From contig OY776679.1 of the NCBI GenBank assembly GCA_963675555.1, positions 73,278,723-73,342,722 on the forward strand: a stretch of DNA of 64,000 bases, in the 5' to 3' direction. The DNA comes from Leptura quadrifasciata. Lineage: Eukaryota > Arthropoda > Insecta > Coleoptera > Cerambycidae. The position numbers and the translations under genes were made by a program. Positions 1 to 8,421 of this stretch are shown here, piece by piece. A model generated the notes under the pieces. The model searched no databases, was not told where the DNA came from, and saw nothing but the letters and a program-made list of their open reading frames with translations. Numbering within the stretch: position 1 is the stretch's first letter; the number at the start of each line of letters is the position of its first letter.

Positions 1-844
1 TAATTGCGCAGTTACGTGCACGCAGTGACTTAGTGGGGCGAGTAACCAGTTTTAGACCAAGCCCGCACGGAGTACGGGGACTTATCCAGAGAGCAAAACA
101 ACGACCTAACTCGATAGGGCACGACAAACGAAATTCAGCGACAGTGTATAAGCTCGGGCACGACGAAGCTCGAGCAAGTCAACATCGTTACGTGTATTAT
201 ACTACAGATTCTTCCAAGGTCACACCTGTAAAACAGTGTTAATTTTTTATGTGAAATCTCTGCCCTAGTGCATTTTTTAAGTTTCAGTGAATATTTAACC
301 GGCACCTTCGCCAAAAAAGTGATTTTTTTTCTTCAAAAGAATAAAACGAGTTAATTTTTTTTTTTGACCAAACTTTCGCAGTTGAGAAGTTACCCTTTTT
401 AGAATATATTTTTAGTTACTTTTTAACATTTATAAACAAACTCTGTGGAGTGAATTAAATAAAATCTTTTAATTTTCGTTCTTAAACAAGCGTGTTTTTC
501 TGAACAGTAATATATAGGGTGGTACAAAATTACCCTGCCAAGTGTCTTTTTCAACTTCAAGTTAAGTACTCCGACTACTCCTATAGGGTGAAGCATTGAT
601 CCTGAGACCAAAAATATTTATCTCTGAAACATTCTTACATCAAAAAATTACGCACGAACGCCCTCGAGGGTCTCAAATCAATCTCTCCGACTGGCAAATT
701 TTTTATGTCCCCAACACTGAGGGCCCGTTCGTGTTCGACCTGCATATATTTTTATATTTTTTTCAGTCTATCTTTACCGTATTTCATAAACGTTTTCTAT
801 TGTACTATTACACGCACGGTTATGACACAACTGAATGATCGAGG
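1..844. other. unassigned tract, no recognised gene
   Basis: The first 240 bases are visibly richer in G+C than the rest and hold a 69-codon open frame starting at 33 with no recognisable motif; it could be the tail of a repeat cut by the window edge. From 250 on the tract is AT-rich with T-runs. I see no splice pattern, terminal repeat or known domain, and the short open frames here look like chance. Confidence 0.4.
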
Positions 845-1155
845 TACAAGGCACTTAAAGGCTTAACAAAGATCCTGTTCTTATTTTTGCCTTTTCCTTC
901 TCCTACATATCACAACGCTTCAAACATCTGCTCCGAAGGCCGCCTAATAAATGGTTTATATAAATTAGTGAGGTATATATCTTTACGTATTGTTGTGGAA
1001 AAATTGGGAAAATATATGTACCTATCTCACTAATTTATGTAAACCATTCATTCTAGACGACCTTTGGAACAGATGTTTGAAGCATTGTGATATGTAGGAG
1101 AAGGAAAAGACGAAGGTTAGAATAGACTCTTTGTTAAGCCTGAGAGTGCCTTGTA
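845..1155. mobile_element. foldback MITE, long imperfect hairpin
   Basis: Two arms of roughly 130 bp (845-978 and 1018-1155) are imperfect reverse complements, separated by about 40 bases. The outer ends read TACAAGGCAC on the left and GTGCCTTGTA on the right, so the unit is bounded by TA on both sides, as expected for a non-autonomous Tc1/mariner-type foldback element. The arms share TTCTCCTACATATCACAA and related blocks. The right-hand TA is also the insertion site of the neighbouring Tc1 element. There is no coding capacity. A transcribed hairpin (miRNA-like or siRNA source) is an alternative reading. Confidence 0.75.
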
Positions 1156-1281
1156 CTGTCGTGAGCAGAAAAAAATAGGACAACTTTTTTCTAATGTAAA
1201 TCTGTCTCTATTTGAATATGTAATGAGTAGCCGAAATAAAACAGATATCACTTTTAATTTATTTTTTATTTTAATGCTGTA

Positions 1282-1440
1282 GTTACTGCTATAGTAAATG
1301 ATGGATGGTTAATGAGACAAATTGCACTGCGTTATAACATTAACAAAAATTTGGCGTGTAACATTTTAAGACAGTAGAGAATAAACGGTACGATTAGTAG
1401 AAATCCTAGATCAAAGGACAAATAATATCCTACTTAACAA
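1282..1440 (+). repeat. inverted copy of the Tc1 HTH-coding region in the element's 3' end
   Basis: About 160 bases beyond the transposase stop are the reverse complement of 2268-2429, the part of the gene coding the helix-turn-helix region. Shared blocks include GAGACAAATTGCACTGCG-type sequence and AATAAACGGTACGATTAG. The same arrangement is present in the second copy (36132-36290), so it belongs to the family. A transposase mRNA extending into this region could fold back on its own 5' coding part. Confidence 0.8.
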
Positions 1441-1451
1441 GAAACTAACTA

Positions 1452-2477
1452 TTAATATTTCGTTATTGCACCATTTTTATTTATAACTTCTATAAGTCTG
1501 ATTGACATAGAATTAAATAACCTTATACAATAATCATTAATAATAATATTTTCCCATGCATTATTTACTATTTTCAGTAATCCTTCTGTATTCCGTGGTC
1601 TCACATTTCGTTTTTGGATACTTCTTACGAGTAGTCCCCATACTTCTTCCACAGGGTTAAGATCTGGACTATAACTGGGCCAGTTAAGAACATTGATGTT
1701 GTTATCTTGAAACCAGTTAGTTACGGTATGAGCAGTATGAACGGAACAATTGTCTTGTTGAAATATGAACTCATTATTAGAAAATAATTGTGACACAGAA
1801 GGGAGCATAATATTGTCTAAAATCCTAATATACATTTCACTATTAAATCGTTCTTCAATATGCCACAAAACGCCAGGACCACGTGCCGATATCCAAGCCC
1901 ACATATTGAAGGAAAATCTACCAGTTTTATCATTGTTAGATATATATTTCTCATCGAATCGAGTATTCGGAAGGCGGTAAACACGAATACGGCCGCTGTG
2001 TGTTGACTGGAAAGTTTTTTCGTCTGTAAAAATTACATTGTTCCAAAAATTTACATCATGCGCTAAAAATTCAAGCGCAAATCCTACTCGAGCTTCTTTA
2101 TGTTCGGCTTTAAGTAAGTATTTCTGTGCTGCTGCATGACAGCGTAGCTCCAATTCTCTTACTCGCCGGCGACCAGTACTACTCGATCCAGGAAAATTCG
2201 TTCCTTCAGCAGCCTGAATAACTGAGTAAAATGGATTTTCTACTAAAGCATTTACCAATTGCAAATCTTGTTGTTGAGTTGATATCCTTCGTCGCACTGA
2301 TCCAGGATTTCTACTAATCGTACCGTTTATTCTCCACTTTCTTAAAATGTTACACACCGAATTTTTGTCAATATTATAACGCAGTGCAGTTTGTCTCATT
2401 GGCCATCCATCTTCTGCTTTAGCAATAACTCCCGATTTAACTAAATCGCTTATACGAGGTATATTAGTTTTTTGCAC
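1452..2477 (-). CDS. Tc1-family transposase (DD34E), uninterrupted
   Basis: A 341-residue uninterrupted frame, the usual length for Tc1 transposases, which cut and paste their own element at TA sites in the nucleus. Residues 1-100 form paired helix-turn-helix DNA-binding regions (for example RQTALRYNIDKNSVCNILR), followed by a basic stretch. The catalytic triad is visible: D152 in FTDEKTF, D242 in QQDNCSVHTA and E277 in NPVEEVWG, with 34 residues between the last two, the canonical Tc1 spacing. The start is the first ATG after a stop. Nothing in the frame is obviously broken, but the right TIR is damaged, so this copy may not mobilise itself. A diverged copy of the family with a frameshift and an LTR insertion lies 35 kb away. 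Confidence 0.9.
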   Translation of the reverse strand: MQKTNIPRISDLVKSGVIAKAEDGWPMRQTALRYNIDKNSVCNILRKWRINGTISRNPGSVRRRISTQQQDLQLVNALVENPFYSVIQAAEGTNFPGSSSTGRRRVRELELRCHAAAQKYLLKAEHKEARVGFALEFLAHDVNFWNNVIFTDEKTFQSTHSGRIRVYRLPNTRFDEKYISNNDKTGRFSFNMWAWISARGPGVLWHIEERFNSEMYIRILDNIMLPSVSQLFSNNEFIFQQDNCSVHTAHTVTNWFQDNNINVLNWPSYSPDLNPVEEVWGLLVRSIQKRNVRPRNTEGLLKIVNNAWENIIINDYCIRLFNSMSIRLIEVINKNGAITKY

Positions 2478-2591
2478 ACTTGCAATAAATTATGACAACT
2501 AACTGACAATGTCACAAAAATTAAAGTTATATGTATACAACAAGATTTTAGCAAAATACCGTTATAAGACTTGTCCTATTTTTTTGCTCAC

Positions 2592-2752
2592 ATGGCTATG
2601 TGAAAATTTGTTTCTTGTTTTTGTAATTAAAAAAAATCCTCTCAAAATTGTCATCGGCTTTGATTTAAATAGTAATTTTCTTTTAACATCAGTTGATTTA
2701 AATCATGATTTTTACCTTGATTTAAATCGATTGATTTAAATCAGCCCAACCC
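2592..2752. mobile_element. fragment ending in a hAT-like terminus
   Basis: The right end reads GCCCAACCCTG, the reverse complement of CAGGGTTGGGC, a start typical of hAT-superfamily TIRs. Just inside it are several GATTTAAATC palindromic subterminal repeats. No matching left end is visible, so the element is truncated where it meets the Tc1 copy. No coding sequence. Confidence 0.5.
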
Positions 2753-3405
2753 TGCTTTTTCTATATATATATATATGGAAGCTAACACAGTCTTGCATTA
2801 TTTTTAATGAAGAATCGCTGAAATAAAATTTGAGGGTTGCCATTAAAAAAAAAAATAGTTTTCACAATTGATTTAGTATTAGTAGTATTGATTTAGTTTT
2901 TTTCTTTCGCCTCTACCGTTGTGCCACCCTGTAAATGTTAAGACGATTTGGGTTCCTTCTAAACTATATCAGTAAGATACAGTTATTGTTTTTTGCAAAA
3001 ATGAGTAAGAAAATCATTAATCTTTATAGGCGCTTAGACATCATCAACCTCTGTTATCAAAATTCACATATCTGAGTCCTTAGAAGTCCCCGCTTGAAAG
3101 CGAACAATGGAGAGCAGGAAAAAAAGAACTAGTCAGCTTTATAGCTAATCCATTCGGTCCATTCCTCCAGCTTCCAGCAACAGGTTCTTTGTTGTGATCA
3201 CGTGATTGCACTCTACCTTTCCCGCAACGCGCTGCTTAAAATTTTGTTTTAGTTGTTAGAAATCGCTCGCAAGTGTAGGTGCTGCTTCTGTAATCAATGT
3301 TTCGTGAGGTGTTCCAGTGAAATAACCGAGGAAATAATTCGCTTCCTTCAGTTATCATAACTGAAATATGAATTTAAATTGACAGATTTATGTTATGAAA
3401 TCAAT
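2753..3405. other. unassigned tract, possible 5' flank of a host exon
   Basis: It holds a short TA run at 2762-2774 and T-rich sequence. From about 3060 the composition becomes more mixed (CACGTGATTGCAC, CCGCAACGCGCTGC), which would suit a promoter or 5' UTR of the candidate exon that follows. No TE motif is recognised. Confidence 0.3.
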
Positions 3406-3478
3406 ATGTGGTACGATTATTGTATGGTTATTGTGATTTTTATTGTACAACAAAGTTATTGCTTGGAAAACACTACCG
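3406..3478 (+). CDS. candidate signal-peptide first exon (speculative)
   Basis: An ATG at 3406 opens 24 codons. The translation has a short polar start, then a hydrophobic core (MVIVIFIV) and a small polar end before a strong donor match, G|GTAAGT, at 3478/3479. A first exon coding a secretory signal peptide would look like this. The frame has an upstream stop at 3358-3360, and there is a short upstream ATG at 3395 in another frame. No downstream exon could be identified, so the gene is unknown. The alternative is chance: a 24-codon frame with one good donor is weak evidence. Confidence 0.25.
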
Positions 3479-4318
3479 GTAAGTTGCTTCTGAACTGATA
3501 ATTAGCTTAGAAAGTAATGTTCTTGTCTCGGTTTTGTACTACAATTATTTTTAAATGCATTATTGTTATTATACATTGTAAGTTGCTGGTATGAAAGCAC
3601 TGAAATCTTGTACATATTTTCTAAAATTATGTTTACATAATACCTACCTTCTTTATGTAGGTTTCGGCGTGTTGCTGTGGGTGGTGGATTATTAATTATA
3701 GCATTAACGGTTGTCGATTCATTCATTTGACATTAAATTAAGTGTACCTACCTATTATGTGCATTTCTTCCTTTTTTTAATTTCTGCTCAAGGCTGTGCG
3801 AATCATCGCTGTTCATAAGTTGTCATGTAAAGGTTAGTTGTGTACCAAAGTTTTAAAAAGTGCATTTCACTTTATAATCATCACTTTGATCGTATGCACC
3901 ACTTACTTATTTAACTGTAGACTGTAGGGGGAATTGCAATAATAGTGGTTGTTAAATTATACCTCATGAGTATAACTTTAATAGATTAAAGTCTGTAAGT
4001 ATCTGTTACTCTTGTTTTTCATTATTTTTACTATTTTACACAATTATCTGTGCATTTTGAATTAAAAGAAATTTCCACGTCTTCGTTGAACACATGCAAT
4101 TACTAATACAAACAAAATAAAGTAAAATCTTTGCAAGGATATAGATGATTTTAAGTTTTCTTAACAAGAACGTGATAAAATTAACAACGATGCAATATAT
4201 TATTAATAATTATTATTTACGATACTACTTCTTGTTTCATGTGTCCATACTGTCCATCAGACTTAAGGTTCCTCAAGAGGAAATTATGGGTCTCGTTAGG
4301 AAGATATAAATTTCATGA
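3479..4318. other. unassigned AT-rich tract
   Basis: If the preceding exon is real this would be intron. A 74-codon open frame on the minus strand (3502-3726) has no recognisable motif. I see no terminal repeats or domains. Confidence 0.35.
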
Positions 4319-4392
4319 AACAGTCCATTTTTACACCAAAGTCCAATAAAGCCCCTCGGCTTTATTGGACTTTGGTGTAAAAATGGACTGTT
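4319..4392. repeat. perfect 35-bp hairpin with a 4-base loop
   Basis: The arms 4319-4353 and 4358-4392 are perfectly complementary around the loop CCTC; the arm core reads CCAAAGTCCAATAAAGCC. Perfection over 35 bp implies a very recent origin: a snap-back duplication, a cruciform-prone element end or a sequencing foldback. It is not a bacterial terminator, since all context is eukaryotic. Confidence 0.9.
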
Positions 4393-4570
4393 ACTGAATA
4401 GTGAAATGTATACCCCTCGGTCTCACTCGGGAGAAAAAGGACATTGACTTCCTTTTTTGAAATATTTGTAAGGTATTTCCTGAATTTCCCACATGTTGTT
4501 AATACTAAGTAATTCCAGAAATTCTTGTATTTCAAAAGATATTGTCTGAAAGTTATTCGTGGCATTCTAC
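4393..4570. other. short spacer
   Basis: No recognised feature. A 67-codon minus-strand frame covering it has no known motif and runs into the hairpin. Confidence 0.3.
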
Positions 4571-6014
4571 GAATATTCTTTCCTATTATTTGGGTTTTCT
4601 ACCACATGTATTATTATCCTCTTCAAAAACAAATCACGGAATCTACAAAATAATAGAATTATTGGAAAAAACCTCTGCGCCCGTGACGTTTACGCCAAAC
4701 GAATAGTTAGAGATTATGTTTTGCAAATAATATAAATCGGAATAAACACAGGAATAATGTATTTTGCTGACGTTTCGGAAAGTAATCTCTTTCCGTTTTC
4801 AAAGCTTTTTTGGAAGAACTCTTATTTTGCTGTGTATGTCAAATACACAGCTTTAAGATTCTGTTTATGTTGTTTCCATAGATAGGTACTTACTATTTAC
4901 ACAGAACATAGAACTGATGATATTTTCTTTTAGATAATGTTGAGTTTGTTAAGTTCTTCTTTTAATATTGGTAGCCAGGTTGTGCAAATATCTACAGAAC
5001 AATTCGATACGCACTTATCTTCATTTAATAAGATTATTGCTGATTCTTCAATTTTTCTTTTTTTGGTATCTGCATCTTTTGTTAAAATTTTTGCCGAGTC
5101 CCAGTTTATTCTATGTCCGTTTTCCCAAGCATGTTCACAAATCTTTGATTTCTGAATTTCATTCTTTCTAATGTATAATTCTTGTGCTCATCCAACCTCA
5201 CACTGAAAGGTCTGGATGACTCACCCACATAACATTTATCACATTCGCACGGGATATTGTAAATACAGTTTTTTGAATTCTGCTCCCTGTTTATCGGTTT
5301 TGTTTTTGTTAAAATAGATCTTAAAGTGTTCCCCGTTTGAAATGTCGTCCTAACATCAAATTTGTCACCTATACGGCGTAGCTTTTCCTATAGTCCGTAT
5401 ACATAAGGAATTATTGCTGTATAATGACGTTCAGGTTTTTGTCGTACCTGATTGTCCCTAATTTCAACATTTATGAAAACTCTATCAACAAAGGCTTCAG
5501 GATATTGATTTTGTACTAGAACCTCTTTGATAAATTTTCTCTCATTATTTAATATTTCATTATTAGATTAAATTATTTTGGCCCTATCGTATAAATATTT
5601 TACAACACCCCTTTTAACATTTATTGATTGATTTGAGTTAAAATTTAGATATCTATCAGTATGTGTTGGTTTTCTATAAACGCTTGTTTCAATTGTATTA
5701 TTTACCCTTCTAATTAAAACAGTTCTATGTTCTGTGTAAATAGTAAGTATCTATGGAAATAACATAAACAGAATCTTAAAGCTATGTATTTGACATACAC
5801 AGCAAAATAAGAGTTCTTCCAAAAAAGCTTTGAAAACGGAAAGAGATTACTTTCCGAAATGTCAGCAAAATACATTATTTCTGTGTTTATTCCGATTTAT
5901 ATTATTTGCAAAACATAACCTCTGACTATTCCTTTGGCGTAAACATCACGGGCGCAGGAGCTTTTTCCAATAATTCTATTATTTTGTAGATTCGGTGATT
6001 TATTTTTGGTTGTC
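4571..6014 (-). mobile_element. Penelope-like element (PLE), copy 1, with inverted terminal arms
   Basis: A coding core on the minus strand is flanked by two roughly 300-bp arms in inverted orientation (about 4571-4925 and 5716-6014). Both arms contain AAGCTTTTTTGGAAGAAC or its complement, CTTTCCG, and CACGGGCGCAG or the related CGCCCGTG. Inverted or tandem pseudo-LTRs are a known feature of Penelope-like retroelements, which prime at exposed DNA ends with a GIY-YIG endonuclease. The 5' part including most of the reverse transcriptase is missing. Confidence 0.8.
4930..5725 (-). pseudogene. PLE reverse-transcriptase C-terminus plus GIY-YIG endonuclease, decayed
   Basis: Read on the minus strand from 5725: VYRKPTHTDRYLNF followed by VKRGVVKYLYDRA is the conserved end of PLE reverse transcriptases. 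Next comes a spacer, then CIYNIPCECDKCYVGES with RLDEH, and in a shifted frame CEHAWENGHRINWD; together these are the PLE GIY-YIG endonuclease core. The frame has in-frame stops after RAKII and after YGL, and a frameshift around 5162, before the CEHAWENGH block. The reading ends at a stop near 4930. The catalytic palm (YxDD region) is absent, so this copy cannot encode an active enzyme. Confidence 0.85.
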
Positions 6015-6399
6015 TAGCGGGGCGGGACGTAACTAATACCAAAATTATTGCAGGATTTTCCATTATTTTCAGAAATTTTGATACTGTAAAAATATATTTC
6101 AACAGTATGAAACAAAAGTTAAAAAGAATTTCTATTATTTGCGGAAAACATCGTTTATAAATAATTTCCTTCCTTAAAAAATCCCACAAGCTACATTTCT
6201 TACTCTCTTTGATTCCAATAAAGCTAACGTAACGAATCTCGCATACATTCCTTTATTTATACATTCTATGCCTTCACTATGCCTACCCCATTGCAAATAA
6301 CAGCCTAACTGGTTGACTTTATCAATTTTCTGATCGAGATCCCTCCTACAATCGTCGTCTTACGAAATTTCAAATTACATTCTACCCTCACTGATATGT
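6015..6399. other. unassigned tract
   Basis: Ordinary AT-rich sequence after the PLE arm, with a small G+C-richer patch at 6017-6030. No motif recognised. Confidence 0.3.
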
Positions 6400-6840
6400 T
6401 TTTAAATTGTATAATGGTCGTTATTTCGACCCTCACTGTTATTTGGGATATGCGATGGATACAGTAAATTAAGTATATCTATTACAATTACCAGCTGTGA
6501 GTCATAATGGTGAACGACGAAAGGGAAATATTTTAAATTATTTTCATTTCTAAATTTGTAGTAGTTTTCAAATATGTTTAAAAAGTTTTCAAATATGTTT
6601 AAAAAATGGCGGAGGATCTGGTGATACGTCAATAATAAAAATTTCATAACGATATTTCCGCCCTCACGGTTATTTGGAAGATGCAAATTAAGTATATCTA
6701 TTACAATTACCAGCTGCTAGTCAAAATGATAGACGATGAAAAGACAAATTTTAAATCGATTTCATTTAGAAAATGTATAATGTTCAATATTTTGGTTCTT
6801 ACGGTTATTTGGGATTTTCCATAGATATAATAAATTAGGT
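6400..6840. repeat. degenerate tandem repeat, about 2.5 units
   Basis: Three related blocks begin near 6412, 6650 and 6776. Each has a CCCTCACTGTTATTTGGG-like opening; the first two continue with AAGTATATCTATTACAATTA and CAGCTG. Within the first unit AGTTTTCAAATATGTTTAAA occurs twice in tandem (6563-6604). The 94-codon minus-strand frame across it is a by-product. Confidence 0.65.
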
Positions 6841-7437
6841 ATATGGGACATAACCTCACTCAGCAAAAATATTGTCAATTTTTTTTACACTTTCCTAAGC
6901 TCTCCTAATTAACGGATTTTAATATCTCAAAATGAATTTGAAAATTTTAGTGCTCTTTTATATGTCAAAATATTTTCAACTTTTTGAACATTTTTTTGCA
7001 AAGTTTGGATCGCAAAATTATTATGCAAAAACTAAAAATCCGATCTTGATGAAATTTGGTGGGAAGATTTATTATATTATAAAGTTTTCTTTAGCCTAGT
7101 ATGAAGGTCCTACGCGAGGTCCTATGTATAATATAAGTATTTGAAAAAAAATTCACAATTAACTTGCTATTTCAATTTTTTTTCGATTTTTACTACTTTT
7201 GCAATAGTAAAAATGAATTTTTGGATTCACAACCAACTGCATCTTATTTAAAATTTAATTACAAAACTTTTAATTTCCATAACTTTTCTCTAAAAGTATT
7301 AGTTACTGAGATACATGAAAAAATACGAAGAAAAACAACGTTTATTTCATAATATTTTAAAGTATTTCCGTGTGATTTCCAAGTATTTCTGTGATATTTC
7401 AAAGTATTTCTAGTTATTTCCTAATTTTCATAAGGGT
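6841..7437. other. unassigned AT-rich tract
   Basis: Low-complexity A/T-rich sequence resembling the inside of a long-TIR DNA element, but no partner arm found. At 7340-7437 several AGTATTTC repeats occur; the same short motif continues after the large element at 11235, so the element interrupted a small AGTATTTC-rich array. Confidence 0.4.
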
Positions 7438-7440
7438 TTC

Positions 7441-8177
7441 TAGGCTGGGGCCGTTACCTTTTTGAGATAAAAAAAATTAATAGCAGGCAACGGCCGGCTG
7501 GAATATATAGTTGAGGTCATAAAAAATGAAAAACAAAAACTTTGGAACTTGAGATGAAGGGAAGTAGTGAAATGGGGTGCCATTTAAGGGATGAAAACCG
7601 TTTTTCGTTATTTGTGGCGAAACGTGACCTCCTAGAGAAAAGTGTTTCATACAAAAGTTGTAGATAATAAAAAAATCTAAAACTTTTATTTTTCGACATA
7701 ACCTCAAAGTTTGCGAGAAAATGACGAAAAACCAATTTTTATGTTTTTATTTTTTTTCTCGCGTGAAAATTATTTAATTTAAATGAAACTTTGTGAAAGT
7801 ACGTAATTGTTTGCATATAATAAGCATGAATTTTTTCAATTATGGGAAATAAATATTTTTCGAGATATTACCATTTTTCCGAAAAAACATCCCTATCTTC
7901 GGCGAACAACTTTATTGATTTTTTTTTGGATTTTGATGTTCTACTAGTGCTCATTTTTTTCGTCGAGATCACTTTCAAATGGTACGTCGATGTTAGTGAT
8001 TTATTGTCATTTAGCAGCTTAAAATTAAGAAAAACCGAAAAAAAAATTTTTCGAATCTCGAATTTGTCGATTTTTTTCATTATTTACAATTTTTTAGCAT
8101 ATTTATGTTAATAATCCACAATATTTTAATGAAAAAACTTACTTTGGTATAAAATAAATAAAGTTGAATGAATTTCA
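7441..8177 (+). repeat. left terminal inverted repeat of the nuclease element
   Basis: About 737 bp matching 10488-11231 in reverse complement with scattered differences. A subterminal GGCAACGGCCGGCTGG nearly mirrors the outer GGCCGTTACC, so the tip itself could fold. Short open frames within it are not genes. Confidence 0.85.
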
Positions 8178-8421
8178 TCACGGAAAGGTAGCGAAAACTT
8201 CATGAAACTTAACATTTACGTGGAAATCAATAGTACTTTATTAATTTTCATAAGCTACAGTTAAGTTTCGAAAACTTTATATGCATATTAAATTATTCTA
8301 AATACATATGATAAAATACAACATACAATTTATTTATATTGGCTACGAATTCTTTACTTTATTTACAAATATTTAATATTGGTTGTGTATAGCTTATAAA
8401 AAGAAAAATAATTGTTAAAAT

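Larger units (their letters stand above)
1156..2591 (-). mobile_element. Tc1-like DNA transposon, copy 1
   Basis: The left end reads CTGTCGTGAGCAG followed by an A-run and ATAGGACAA. The right end near 2570-2591 carries the reverse complement (GTCCTATTTTTTTGCTCAC) but loses the last bases of the repeat, where a hAT-like end begins. The left TA at 1154-1155 is the expected target duplication and coincides with the edge of the hairpin MITE. The element carries one transposase gene on the minus strand. A second copy of the same family lies at 36003-37967. Confidence 0.85.

Noticed and set aside
33..242. 69-codon open frame at the window start
   Set aside because: No motif, no promoter or splice context, and cut close to the window edge; not called as a gene.
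845..1155. CRISPR-like array
   Set aside because: The repeats are two inverted arms, not regularly spaced direct repeats.
4319..4392. Rho-independent terminator reading of the hairpin
   Set aside because: The context is eukaryotic and the stem is far too long and perfect; no gene ends there.
4907..4935. Hammerhead ribozyme core in the PLE arm (CTGATGA)
   Set aside because: I could not find the required stem II and GAAA in the right positions; a covariance search would decide.
7477..8111. Several 70-90-codon open frames on both strands
   Set aside because: They lie inside the left TIR of the nuclease element and mirror frames in the right TIR; by-products of the repeat.
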